This document shows, piece by piece, positions 45,227-53,822 of a stretch of 64,000 nt of DNA (the stretch's first letter is position 1; each line of letters begins with the position of its first letter). The stretch is from Microbacterium sp. SL75 (GTDB lineage: Bacteria > Actinomycetota > Actinomycetes > Actinomycetales > Microbacteriaceae). A program made the position numbers and the translations under genes. The DNA lies in the NCBI RefSeq assembly GCF_026625865.1, contig NZ_CP113067.1:124001-188000 (forward strand), given 5' to 3'. The notes under the pieces were generated by a model, which was not told the origin of the DNA, ran no database searches, and saw only the letters and a list, made by a program, of their open reading frames with translations.

Positions 45227-45960
45227 CTCTTCTTCCTCTCGAGGAACGCGGTCATGCGGGCGTGCTTGTCTGCGCTGTCGAAGAGCTCCGCCTGCAGCTC
45301 GCCGTCGATGGTGGGGTGCGCGTTGCGCGGGGCGAGCAGGGCGCGCTTGGTGAGGATCGTCGCGCGTGCGGAGTTCGCGGCGATCCGGTCGGCGACCGCG
45401 TGAGCGGAGTCGAGCAGGTCCTGGGGCTCGTGGATGCTCGAGAGCAGCCCCCAGGCGAGCGCTTCGTCGGCGTCGATCACGCGGGCGGTGAGCAGCAGTT
45501 CACTCGCTCGGGAGTGGCCGACGATCTCGGGCAGACGCCACGAGGCCCCCGCTGCGGCGATGATGCCGAGACCGGGTTCGGGGTTGCCGAAACGCACCCG
45601 CGGGGTTCCCAGACGGAGGTCGGCGGCGTAGGCGAGCTCCGCTCCCCCGCCCAGCGCGTACCCGTCGACGGCCGCGATGACGGGCATCGGAAGGTGGCGG
45701 ATGCGGTCGAACACCGTGGCGTTGATCCCTCGGCGGGCGTCATCGCCGGTGCGGTCGCGGAGCTGGGCGATGTCGGCCCCCGCGGCGAAGACGCCGCCGG
45801 CTCCGGTGAGGATGAGGGTGCGCGGGTGCTCCTCGAGCTCACCGCAGAGCGCATGCAGCTCGTCGACCATCGCCTGATCGATCGCATTGCGGCGCTCCGG
45901 TCGATCGAGCGTGGCGACGACGCGGTCGCCACGGGCCTCGATGCGGAGGGACTCAGCCAT
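45223..45960 (-). CDS. paaF: Enoyl-CoA hydratase PaaF
   Basis: 245 residues, crotonase family, hydrating 2,3-dehydroadipyl-CoA. It has FAAGADIAQL near residue 60 (oxyanion hole), GYALGGGAELAYAADLR near 100 with one catalytic glutamate, and NPEPGLGI near 123 with the second glutamate, so a true hydratase is expected. It overlaps the thiolase gene by eight bases and paaH by four. Confidence 0.88.
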   Translation of the reverse strand: MAESLRIEARGDRVVATLDRPERRNAIDQAMVDELHALCGELEEHPRTLILTGAGGVFAAGADIAQLRDRTGDDARRGINATVFDRIRHLPMPVIAAVDGYALGGGAELAYAADLRLGTPRVRFGNPEPGLGIIAAAGASWRLPEIVGHSRASELLLTARVIDADEALAWGLLSSIHEPQDLLDSAHAVADRIAANSARATILTKRALLAPRNAHPTIDGELQAELFDSADKHARMTAFLERKKR

Positions 45961-47149
45961 CGACCCGCTCCACGATCATCGCCGTCCCCTGCCCCACGCC
46001 GACGCACATCGTCGCCAGGCCGTACCGCGCGTCCTCGCGCTCGAGCCGCCCCAGCAGCGTCACAAGCAGACGCGACCCGCTCGACCCGAGGGGATGCCCC
46101 AGCGCGATCGCCCCGCCGTCGGCGTTGACGATCCGGGGGTCGAGTCCGAGTCGACGCATGCACGCCAGCGACTGCGAGGCGAATGCCTCATTGAGTTCGA
46201 CGGCCCCCAGGTCGGATGCCGACAGCCCGGCCTTCGCGAGCGCCTTCTCGGTCGCGGGCACCGGACCGAGCCCCATGATCTCTGGCGCCAGCGCGGCGGA
46301 GGCGTGCGCGACGATCCGGGCGCGAGGGCGCAGGCCATGGCGTTCGACCGCCTCGGCACTGGCCACCACGATCGCCGATGCCCCGTCGTTGAGCGAGCTG
46401 GAATTGCCCGCGGTCACGACCTCGCCGCCCGTCACGACCGGCCGGAGCCCCGCGAGCGCAGCCAGGGATGTGTCGCGGCGCGGGCCCTCGTCGGTATCGA
46501 CCACGCCGCGAGCGGTCTCGACGGCGACGATCTCGTCGCGGAAGTGCCCGGCATCCTGAGCCCGGACCGCCCGCTCGTGGCTGCGGAGCGCGAAGGCGTC
46601 GGCATCGGAGCGCGAGACGCCGTCGATCCGGGCGACCTCTTCGGCCGTCTCGGGCATGGTGAAGGTGGCTTTGTCGCGCGCGGCGAGGCGCGGATTGGTG
46701 AAGCGCCAGCCGATCGACGTGTCGTACGCCGCCCCGGGTTTCGCCCACGCCCTCTCGGGCTTCGCCTGCACCCAGGGAGCACGAGTCATGGATTCGACGC
46801 CGCCCGCGACGATCACGTCGGCATCGCCCGCGCGGATCGCCTGCGCGGCGAGCGCGATCGCGCTCATGCCCGAGGCGCAGAGGCGGTTGACGGTGAGGCC
46901 GGGGATGGAGTCGGGCAGCCCCGCGAGCAGAACGGCCATGCGGGCGACGTTGCGGTTGTCCTCACCGGCCTGATTCGCGGCGCCCAGGATGACCTCGTCG
47001 ATCGCCTCGGCGGGAACGCCCGCGCGGGCCGCCGCTTCGCCGACCACGAGCGCCGCCAGGTCGTCGGGCCGAACGGATGCCAGAGCCCCGCCGTACCGCC
47101 CGACCGGGGTGCGCGCACCGCCGATGAGAAACGCATGCGCCATCGTCAT
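45953..47149 (-). CDS. paaJ: 3-oxoadipyl-CoA thiolase PaaJ
   Basis: About 398 residues, releasing acetyl-CoA and succinyl-CoA at the end of phenylacetate degradation. The acylated cysteine lies in VNRLCASGMSAI near residue 88, with GHPLGSSGSR near 350 (histidine) and MCVGVGQG near 380 (second cysteine), all canonical. Two ATGs are possible, 47149 and 47143; the second has the better spacing to GGGGGAGAGG. It is first in its transcription unit, with an operator-like site 55 bases upstream. Confidence 0.91.
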   Translation of the reverse strand: MTMAHAFLIGGARTPVGRYGGALASVRPDDLAALVVGEAAARAGVPAEAIDEVILGAANQAGEDNRNVARMAVLLAGLPDSIPGLTVNRLCASGMSAIALAAQAIRAGDADVIVAGGVESMTRAPWVQAKPERAWAKPGAAYDTSIGWRFTNPRLAARDKATFTMPETAEEVARIDGVSRSDADAFALRSHERAVRAQDAGHFRDEIVAVETARGVVDTDEGPRRDTSLAALAGLRPVVTGGEVVTAGNSSSLNDGASAIVVASAEAVERHGLRPRARIVAHASAALAPEIMGLGPVPATEKALAKAGLSASDLGAVELNEAFASQSLACMRRLGLDPRIVNADGGAIALGHPLGSSGSRLLVTLLGRLEREDARYGLATMCVGVGQGTAMIVERVDG

Positions 47150-47203
47150 CCTCTCCCCCGCCGACTCTGGCGGGGCCCGTCCACCTCGCCCGCGAGGTTT
47201 TCC

Positions 47204-47220
47204 GACCGATCGTTCAGTAA
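47204..47220. promoter_or_regulatory. Operator-like site upstream of paaJ (PaaR/TetR-type)
   Basis: Exact second copy of GACCGATCGTTCAGTAA. It lies between the thiolase gene and the RND pump stop, in the only intergenic gap able to hold the promoter of the paaJ-F-H-Z-I-K unit. Confidence 0.75.
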
Positions 47221-47285
47221 TCTTGGCAGAAGGTGTCGCCGGAGGCAACGACGCACGTTCTCACACCGCCGCGATGGGCGAGCGC

Positions 47286-50200
47286 TCACGCCCCGTCGGC
47301 GGCGGGGGCGGTCGACCCTTCTCGCGCGCGACGCTGTTGAGCGCGGCGCTCTTTGCGGCGCTCCACGAGCAGGTACAGCACCGGCACGAGAACGAGCGTC
47401 AGCAGCGTCGACGAGATCAGCCCGCCGATGACCACGATCGCCAGCGCGCGCGAGACGAAGACGCCGCCACCCGTGAACCCCAGCGCCATCGGAACGAGCG
47501 CGAGCACCGTCGCGGCCGCCGTCATGAGGATCGGGCGCAGACGGAGCCGGGCGCCGTCGATCACCGCCGACAGCAGGTCGTGGCCCGCAGCACGACGGCC
47601 GTTGACGAGGTCGACGAGCACGATGGCGTTGGTGACGACGATGCCGACGAGCATGAGCATGCCGATCATGGCGGGGATCCCCAGCGGCGTGTCGGTCGCC
47701 AACATGAGGGCGATGGCGCCCGTGGCCGCGAACGGGATCGACACGAGCAGGATCAGCGACTGCGCGAGACTCCGGAAGGTTGCGGCCATGATCAGGAACA
47801 CGATGGCGATGGCAGCGAGCATCGCGAGGGCGAGGTGGGCCAGCGAGGCATCCTGCTCGGTGGCGCCACCGCCCAGACTCACGGTGACGCCGTCGGGCAG
47901 CTCCACGAGACCGAGAGCGGCCTCCACGTTGAGGAGCACGCCCCCGGGGTCGCCGCCCGTCGGTGTCGCGGTGAGGGTGATCGCGCGCATCCCGTCGGTA
48001 CGGGTGATCGAGGAAGGACCGGTCGAGGTCGCGACGGTGGCGATGTCTCCGACCTCGATGGGGGTCGCCCTCACATCGGCGAGGGCCTTCTGCTGATCGG
48101 CGAGGGCGGCCGCGCGGGCCCGCTGCGCCACGGTCTCGTCGCGGGTCTCGATGAGGCCGTCGATCTGCGTGCCGAGCTGCGCGATCGATGCCCGCACCTG
48201 AGCGATGCTCTGCTGCAGCTGAGCGATCTGCTCGTGACGCTGCGCCTCGCCGAGGCTGTCGGCGAGAGCGTCGACGCTCGCCTGCGCCGCGGCCGCCTGC
48301 TGAGCGGCGGCGGCGGGATCTGGGGCCGGATCGGCCGGGGGCGTCGTCGACGCCGGCGGCGGGCTCGCGGTGAGGAGCGTGTTCAGCTGAGCGACCAGAT
48401 CGGCGAGCTGCGTCTGCGCGGAGGAGCGCGCCGACCGCGTCTCGGCGAGTTGATCGCTCAGGCTCTCGTCCTGTCGCGCTTCAGCGGCGGCCTGCTCAGC
48501 GTTCTGCGCGACGACGAGCGCATCGGAGGCCCGCTTCTGCGCGGTCGCCTGCTGGAGGGCCGAGACCGGGAGCTCGAAGCCGGCGATCTGCGCCGGGGTG
48601 GCGTCGTTGGCCTGACCACGCAGGACCACCTCGTGGCGATGTCCGTCGAGCTCGACGGTGCCGACGCTCGCTCCCCGCAGACTGTCGTGGATCGCCCGGC
48701 CCACCTCCGCCTGCGTGAAGCCGTACTGGGCGGCGCGACGCTGGTCCACGCTCACCGCAAGGATCGGCTCGTCGGCGACGGCATCGGTGCGAAGGCCCTC
48801 GAGATCGCGCAGCTCGGCGAGCGCCGCCCGCACCTGCTCGGCTCCGGCGGCGAGGGACTTCTCAGAAGCACCCGACACCGTGACGGTGAGGTCGGAGTTT
48901 CCTGTCGAAGAGGTGCCGTGCACGGCGATCTGACCGACGCCCTGGACCGACGACAGCTCCGCCCGGAGCCTCGCCACGGCGATCTGGGGGTCGGCATCGT
49001 CGTTCAGGATCACGGTGTGGGTGACAGATTTCTCGGTCACGTTGGTGAGGGCGGTCGCGACATCGTCGTCGGCATCGAGGATCTCCTCGATCTGCGCGGC
49101 TCGCTCGCTCGCTGCGGGCAGAGACAGGCCGGGAGGCATGGCCTGCGTCACCGAGACCGTGCGCTGACCGTCGTCGTCGAAGAAGCTCTCACGCAGCGCA
49201 CCCGACGCGACGACGGTGAGCACGAAGACGACGACGGCGACGGCCAGGGTGCCCGCCGGCCGGCGAAGGGCGAGATGCAGGAGCGGAACGTACGCGGCCT
49301 GGAGACGGTCGAGGGGCTCGGTCCCCTGCCCGGCGACGATGCCGGGCACGCCACGACGACGGCGACGCTCGTTCTCTCGCTCGACCACCTGTCGACGGCG
49401 CTCCGCCTCTCGGTCCTCCCGCTGGCGGCGACGTCGTTGGAGAGCGGCGAACCTCTCCGGAGAGAGCGGACGGGGCGGCCTCCGCATGACCCATGACGCC
49501 AGCACCGGCACGACGGTGAGAGACACGAGCAGAGACGCGAGCAGAGCGATCGTGACGGTGACCGCGAACGGTCGGAACAGCTCACCCGTGATGCCCGGCA
49601 CGAAGGCGATCGGCGCGAAGACCGCCACCGTGGTGAGCGTGGAAGCCGTGATGGCGCCGGCCACCTCACGCACCGCCTGCACGATGCCAGGGTCCGTCGA
49701 TACCCCGGTTTCGCGATGCCGAGCGATGTTCTCGATCACCACGATCGAGTCGTCGACCACGCGGCCGACGGCGATGGTGAGCGCGGCGAGGGTCAGGATG
49801 CTCAACGAGAAGCCGCCGACGGCGAGACCGATCATGGCGATGAGCAGCGAGAGCGGGATCGAGATCGCGGTGATGATCGTGGCCCGCACCGACAGCAGGA
49901 ACAGCAGGATCACGCCGATGGCGAAAGCCAGGCCCAGCGCTCCCTCGGTCGACAGGTCGTGGATGGACTGCTCGATGTACGGTGCCTGATCGAAGATCGT
50001 GGTGAACGCGACGTCGGAGCCGAGCGCGTCGCGCCGGTCGTCGAGAACGCGGGCGACCTCGTGCGAGACCTCCACCACCCCGGCCTGCGGCGTCTTCGTC
50101 ACCGAGATCGTCACCGCGGGCACGCCGTCGACGCGCGCGAGCGAGGTCTCGGGTGCGCTCTCGAGCGCGACGTCGGCCACCTCGCCGACCGATACGGGGC

Positions 50201-50945
50201 CGTTCTCACCCGGAATCACCAGTGCCGCCACCTGATCGGTGGAGGTCGGAACGCTACCGACCTCCACCGCGAGGGCGGTGTCGCCCTCACGGCTGGTTCC
50301 GGCCGCTGTTACCGAGAGCGACGCGGCCAGCACGTCCTGCACCTGCGAGGCCGTGACGTCCTTGGCGGTGGCGTCGGACGGACGCATCGTCACCACGAGA
50401 CGCTCCTCGTCGACGCCGGTCACCGTCACCTCGCGCACGCCGTCGACGGCCCTGAGGGCGGGCACCAGCACTCGCTGCACCTCATCGCCCAGCAACGCGG
50501 CGTCGCCGGCCGACGTCACGGCCACCTGCACGGCGGGAAGGTCGTCGGTCGACCCGGCGTACACCTCGGTGACCACGTCCCTCGGGAGGGCGGCCTGGGC
50601 CGCACCGACCGCCGACCGCAGGTCTTGCACCACCTTCTCGGCATCCAATCCGTACGGCCACTCGACGCTCACTCTCGAGACGCCGCCACCCGTGGTCGAG
50701 GTGACCCGGTCGACGCCCGGCACGGCCTTCACCGCGTCTTCGAGGGGAACCGTCACCTCTTTCTCGACCGAGGCCGACGAGGCTCCCGCGTAGGTCGCGA
50801 CGACCGACGCGGTGGGCGGCTGAAGCGAGGGGAGGAGTTCCTGCCGGAGCCCGGACGCGGCGATCAGCCCCGCGGCGACGATGAAGATCGAGACGAGGAC
50901 GACGAGGAGACGGTTGGCGAGGCTCAGCCTCGTCAGCGAAGACAC
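47286..50945 (-). CDS. RND (HAE1-like) efflux permease with a long coiled-coil insertion
   Basis: 1219 residues with the two-fold RND layout: TM1, a large external loop, TM2-6, then a repeat. The proton-relay aspartates are in TM4 (GRVVDDSIVVIENIARH, about residue 400). Unusually, the second external region contains about 165 hydrophilic residues (about 795-960) of heptad-like alanine/glutamine/glutamate sequence with a proline-rich break (SPPPASTTPPADPAPDP), probably coiled coil. The GTG at 50945 has GAGAGGA upstream; the long frame to 51275 overlaps the ketosynthase. It starts 14 bases after the ketosynthase gene, so it is likely co-transcribed with the biosynthetic cluster and may export its product. 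Confidence 0.86.
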   Translation of the reverse strand: MSSLTRLSLANRLLVVLVSIFIVAAGLIAASGLRQELLPSLQPPTASVVATYAGASSASVEKEVTVPLEDAVKAVPGVDRVTSTTGGGVSRVSVEWPYGLDAEKVVQDLRSAVGAAQAALPRDVVTEVYAGSTDDLPAVQVAVTSAGDAALLGDEVQRVLVPALRAVDGVREVTVTGVDEERLVVTMRPSDATAKDVTASQVQDVLAASLSVTAAGTSREGDTALAVEVGSVPTSTDQVAALVIPGENGPVSVGEVADVALESAPETSLARVDGVPAVTISVTKTPQAGVVEVSHEVARVLDDRRDALGSDVAFTTIFDQAPYIEQSIHDLSTEGALGLAFAIGVILLFLLSVRATIITAISIPLSLLIAMIGLAVGGFSLSILTLAALTIAVGRVVDDSIVVIENIARHRETGVSTDPGIVQAVREVAGAITASTLTTVAVFAPIAFVPGITGELFRPFAVTVTIALLASLLVSLTVVPVLASWVMRRPPRPLSPERFAALQRRRRQREDREAERRRQVVERENERRRRRGVPGIVAGQGTEPLDRLQAAYVPLLHLALRRPAGTLAVAVVVFVLTVVASGALRESFFDDDGQRTVSVTQAMPPGLSLPAASERAAQIEEILDADDDVATALTNVTEKSVTHTVILNDDADPQIAVARLRAELSSVQGVGQIAVHGTSSTGNSDLTVTVSGASEKSLAAGAEQVRAALAELRDLEGLRTDAVADEPILAVSVDQRRAAQYGFTQAEVGRAIHDSLRGASVGTVELDGHRHEVVLRGQANDATPAQIAGFELPVSALQQATAQKRASDALVVAQNAEQAAAEARQDESLSDQLAETRSARSSAQTQLADLVAQLNTLLTASPPPASTTPPADPAPDPAAAAQQAAAAQASVDALADSLGEAQRHEQIAQLQQSIAQVRASIAQLGTQIDGLIETRDETVAQRARAAALADQQKALADVRATPIEVGDIATVATSTGPSSITRTDGMRAITLTATPTGGDPGGVLLNVEAALGLVELPDGVTVSLGGGATEQDASLAHLALAMLAAIAIVFLIMAATFRSLAQSLILLVSIPFAATGAIALMLATDTPLGIPAMIGMLMLVGIVVTNAIVLVDLVNGRRAAGHDLLSAVIDGARLRLRPILMTAAATVLALVPMALGFTGGGVFVSRALAIVVIGGLISSTLLTLVLVPVLYLLVERRKERRAQQRRAREGSTAPAADGA

Positions 50946-50959
50946 GGTGGAAGTTCCTC

Positions 50960-52090
50960 TCAGCCGAGTTCCGGGGACTCGGTCGTGTGGTGCGGGGTGG
51001 CGGGACTGATCCGTCGGAGGAGCACGCTGGCGTTGTTGCCGCCGAATCCGAAGGCGTTGACCAGGGCGTGCTCGACCGGCCGGTCGCGGCGGAGCGCAGG
51101 TCCCTCGACGGGGAGGTGAACGCCCTCGACCTCGACGGGATCGCGCAGCCCCACGGTCGTCGGTATGCCCCCTTCCCGCACGGCGGCGACGGCCACGGCG
51201 ATGCCGGGGAAGGCAGAGGCGTGCAGCAGGTGGCCGAGAGCGCCCTTGTGCGACGAGACGGCGACCGCCGGCCACCCGCGCTCCGCGACGAGTCGCGACA
51301 CGGCCTCGAGCTCGGCCGCATCACCCTGCACCGTGCCGGTCGCATGCGCGTGCACGTAGTCGACTCCGGTCGCGCCGGCCTCGTCGAGCGCTCGTGCCAT
51401 GCAGGCGTAGACGACATCCGGGTCGGAGGCGACCGAGGAACGCCCGCCGATCTCGGCGACCGATGCTGCGAGCGCGGCGAGGGGCGTGGCGCCACGAGCG
51501 GCCGGGGCCGCCGCGCGCTCCAGAAGAACCGCACCGGCACCCTCGCCGACCAGGATGCCGTCGCGCTCGCGATCGAAGGGACGCGAGGGCGCGGTCCCGA
51601 TCGCCTTGACCACCCGCAGGCTCTCGCTCGCATAGGGATTGCACACCGACGCCCCCGCGACGAGGACGGCGTCGTGGATGCCGGCGCGGATCAGTCTCGC
51701 GGCGAGGTGGATCGCGAACAGCGCGCTCGCGCACGCGTGCGAGACGACGAGCGGCCGTTCCCAGCGCCGCGCGTCCGCCACGACGGTGATCGGCGCGTAG
51801 AGAGCGTTCTGCTCGCCGGGCGGCGCCTCGGCCTGGGCCGCGAGCAGCAGGAGGGGCGGCGGCGAGTTCTCCGGCCACCGCGCCTCGGCGAGGGCCTCAC
51901 CGATCGCCGACGCGAGCCATGAGGACGGGGCGGCACCGTCGAGTACGGCGCGATCGATGGGCCGCGTCGCCGCGTCATCGCTCGCGCCGACGGCGGGCGC
52001 GCGGCCGGCGAAGAGGCCGTCGAGCAGTGCCGGTACTCCGCGGCCATAGGCCGACACCAGCCCGACACCCGTGACGACGACATCGCTCAT
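50960..52090 (-). CDS. Beta-ketoacyl synthase (KAS/PKS ketosynthase type)
   Basis: 376 residues, stand-alone condensing enzyme. The complete catalytic triad is present: cysteine in HACASALFAIH near residue 120, histidine in HAHATGTVQGD near 250, and lysine-histidine in SSHKGALGHLL near 285; the C-terminal NAFGFGGNNAS is also canonical. It should extend an acyl chain on a carrier protein, but no carrier protein gene is in the window. ATGA overlap with the unknown gene upstream. The open frame to 52675 is a shadow. Confidence 0.88.
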   Translation of the reverse strand: MSDVVVTGVGLVSAYGRGVPALLDGLFAGRAPAVGASDDAATRPIDRAVLDGAAPSSWLASAIGEALAEARWPENSPPPLLLLAAQAEAPPGEQNALYAPITVVADARRWERPLVVSHACASALFAIHLAARLIRAGIHDAVLVAGASVCNPYASESLRVVKAIGTAPSRPFDRERDGILVGEGAGAVLLERAAAPAARGATPLAALAASVAEIGGRSSVASDPDVVYACMARALDEAGATGVDYVHAHATGTVQGDAAELEAVSRLVAERGWPAVAVSSHKGALGHLLHASAFPGIAVAVAAVREGGIPTTVGLRDPVEVEGVHLPVEGPALRRDRPVEHALVNAFGFGGNNASVLLRRISPATPHHTTESPELG

Positions 52091-52626
52091 GCTCCGCTCC
52101 CCACGAACGAGGGGCAGTCGACATGCGCAGCCAGGAGGTCGCAGTCCTCGGGGTGCGGCCCGTGCAGCTCGTATCGCACGACGAGCGCCGACCGGCATCC
52201 CTCGAGCAGGGATGCCACGAGCCCCGCGTCGAACGCGGACGCCAGCACGAGACAGGATCGCGGCCGCCCGCTTCCCCGGGCGGCAAGCGCCGCACGGACG
52301 GACTCGGAGGTCTCCATACCCGTCGAGTCGGTGGGACGCACGCGGGCCGTCTCGTCGTCGACCGTGACGACCAGACGCCGCGCGAAGGCCGTGGCGAACG
52401 CGCCGGCGAAGACGAGCAGGAGGTCGACGGCGTCGAAAGACTCGCCCACGACGGGGGCGAGAAGGTCGAAGGACCGCCGCACCGCGGTCTCGGGCACGCG
52501 CCGGGTGCCCTCGGGGAGCGTCTCGATCGCGAGCGGGGAACCCGAGAACGGGTACTCCGCCGCAGCGAACCGGTGGGCCAGGCCCGGCCGCGGGCTCACG
52601 CCTACCCAGGAACAGCCGGCAGTCAT
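52087..52626 (-). CDS. Unknown protein in the biosynthetic cluster
   Basis: 179 residues, not recognised. No signal peptide; there is a hydrophobic stretch at about 68-85 (AVDLLLVFAGAFATAFARR). The alternation of strands and helices, and its position just before a ketosynthase, suggest a divergent ketosynthase-like or dehydratase-like partner, but no motif supports it. It overlaps the MFS gene and the ketosynthase gene by ATGA at each end, so it is surely part of the operon. Confidence 0.6.
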   Translation of the reverse strand: MTAGCSWVGVSPRPGLAHRFAAAEYPFSGSPLAIETLPEGTRRVPETAVRRSFDLLAPVVGESFDAVDLLLVFAGAFATAFARRLVVTVDDETARVRPTDSTGMETSESVRAALAARGSGRPRSCLVLASAFDAGLVASLLEGCRSALVVRYELHGPHPEDCDLLAAHVDCPSFVGSGA

Positions 52627-53822
52627 GATGCCTCCCCCGCCTCGGCGACCATCGGTGCGGGCCGGTCAGCGGCATCCATCGCCCGCAGTGCCCACGGCGC
52701 CGCCAGACCTCCCAGCAGGGCGATCGCCGCGAGGACGACGCACGCGACCTGCCACGAACCGACCTCGTAGGCGATCCCCGCGAGAGCCGTGCCGACCGCG
52801 CCTCCCGCGAGGGCGGCGGCCTCGTAGGCGCCCATCGCGGTCCCGAACCGCGAGCGACCGGTCGACTCGGCGACGACGGCCTGCTCGACGGGCATCACGA
52901 TGGCCCAGGCCACGGCGCTCAGCACCCACAGGATCCCGATGACCGTCGGGGTGGGGGCGAACGCCAGGCCCACCGCGAAGGCGCAGCTCAGACCGGCGGC
53001 GATCAGCAGAGCCCTGCGGCGGCCGATACGGACGACGACGACGTGCAGCGGCTTCGGCAGGACCGCGAGCGCGATGGCCCCCGGGAGAAAGACCCACGCG
53101 GCCTCGATCACGCCGAGCTCGAAGTGCTTCTGCAGATGGATCAGGAGCACGATGCCGATGCCCGCCTCGGCAGCCGTCGAGCCCACGACCGCGCCGAGCA
53201 GGGGTGCGAGCCGCCGGACGAGCCCGCGGGCCGGGCCGGGAGAGCGTTCCTGACGAGACCGCTCGGCGGGCAGGAGCGCCACGAGCACCGCACCGGCCAG
53301 ACAGGCGAGGGCAGACAGCAGGAACAGGCCGGTGTACCCGACGGCGCCCAGCGCCGACAGCCCAGCGACGAAGGCGATCCACGCACCGGTCTCTTCCGCC
53401 GACACCAGGCTCGCGAACGCCGTCGCGTCCGACACGTACTGCTCGCTCACCATCGCGCGCAGCGCCACCCACAGCACGGAACCGCCCACCCCGCTCACGA
53501 CGGCCGCGGCGAACGCGACCGCGACGACGCCGTCCGTCGCGAGAGCGTACCCCGCGACCCCCAGACCGTAGATCACGGCACCGAAGGCCGCGACCACGCG
53601 CCGGTCGGCGCGATCCGCCGCCCAGCCCGCCAGCGGGCGGGCCGCGCACGACACCACCAGCTCGAGGGCCACGAGAAGACCGATGGCCGTGGCATCCAGA
53701 CCGAGGGCCAGGCCCGCCCAGAGGGGAACGACGAAGTCCAGCAGGTCAGCGGGGCCCCGCGTCAACGCCGCGGCACAGCGCAGGAACGACCACCTCGATT
53801 CCCGCGGATCACGAGCTGACAT
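52623..53822 (-). CDS. MFS transporter
   Basis: 399 residues with 12 hydrophobic segments and a basic loop in the middle (about 188-205). The typical MFS loop 2-3 motif is ARPLAGWAADRADRR near residue 61. It resembles drug exporters, and in this setting probably exports a cluster product or precursor. It overlaps the stop of the SDR-AMP-ligase gene by 14 bases and the next gene by four. Confidence 0.83.
   Translation of the reverse strand: MSARDPRESRWSFLRCAAALTRGPADLLDFVVPLWAGLALGLDATAIGLLVALELVVSCAARPLAGWAADRADRRVVAAFGAVIYGLGVAGYALATDGVVAVAFAAAVVSGVGGSVLWVALRAMVSEQYVSDATAFASLVSAEETGAWIAFVAGLSALGAVGYTGLFLLSALACLAGAVLVALLPAERSRQERSPGPARGLVRRLAPLLGAVVGSTAAEAGIGIVLLIHLQKHFELGVIEAAWVFLPGAIALAVLPKPLHVVVVRIGRRRALLIAAGLSCAFAVGLAFAPTPTVIGILWVLSAVAWAIVMPVEQAVVAESTGRSRFGTAMGAYEAAALAGGAVGTALAGIAYEVGSWQVACVVLAAIALLGGLAAPWALRAMDAADRPAPMVAEAGEAS

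Noticed and set aside
46989..49496. 835-codon open frame on the plus strand opposite the thiolase and RND genes
   Set aside because: Antisense shadow with low-complexity charged sequence. The minus-strand proteins have catalytic motifs and membrane helices.
52087..52626. Calling the 179-residue protein an acyl carrier protein
   Set aside because: There is no D-S-L phosphopantetheine motif and it is too long; the only similar serine contexts are not preceded by aspartate.
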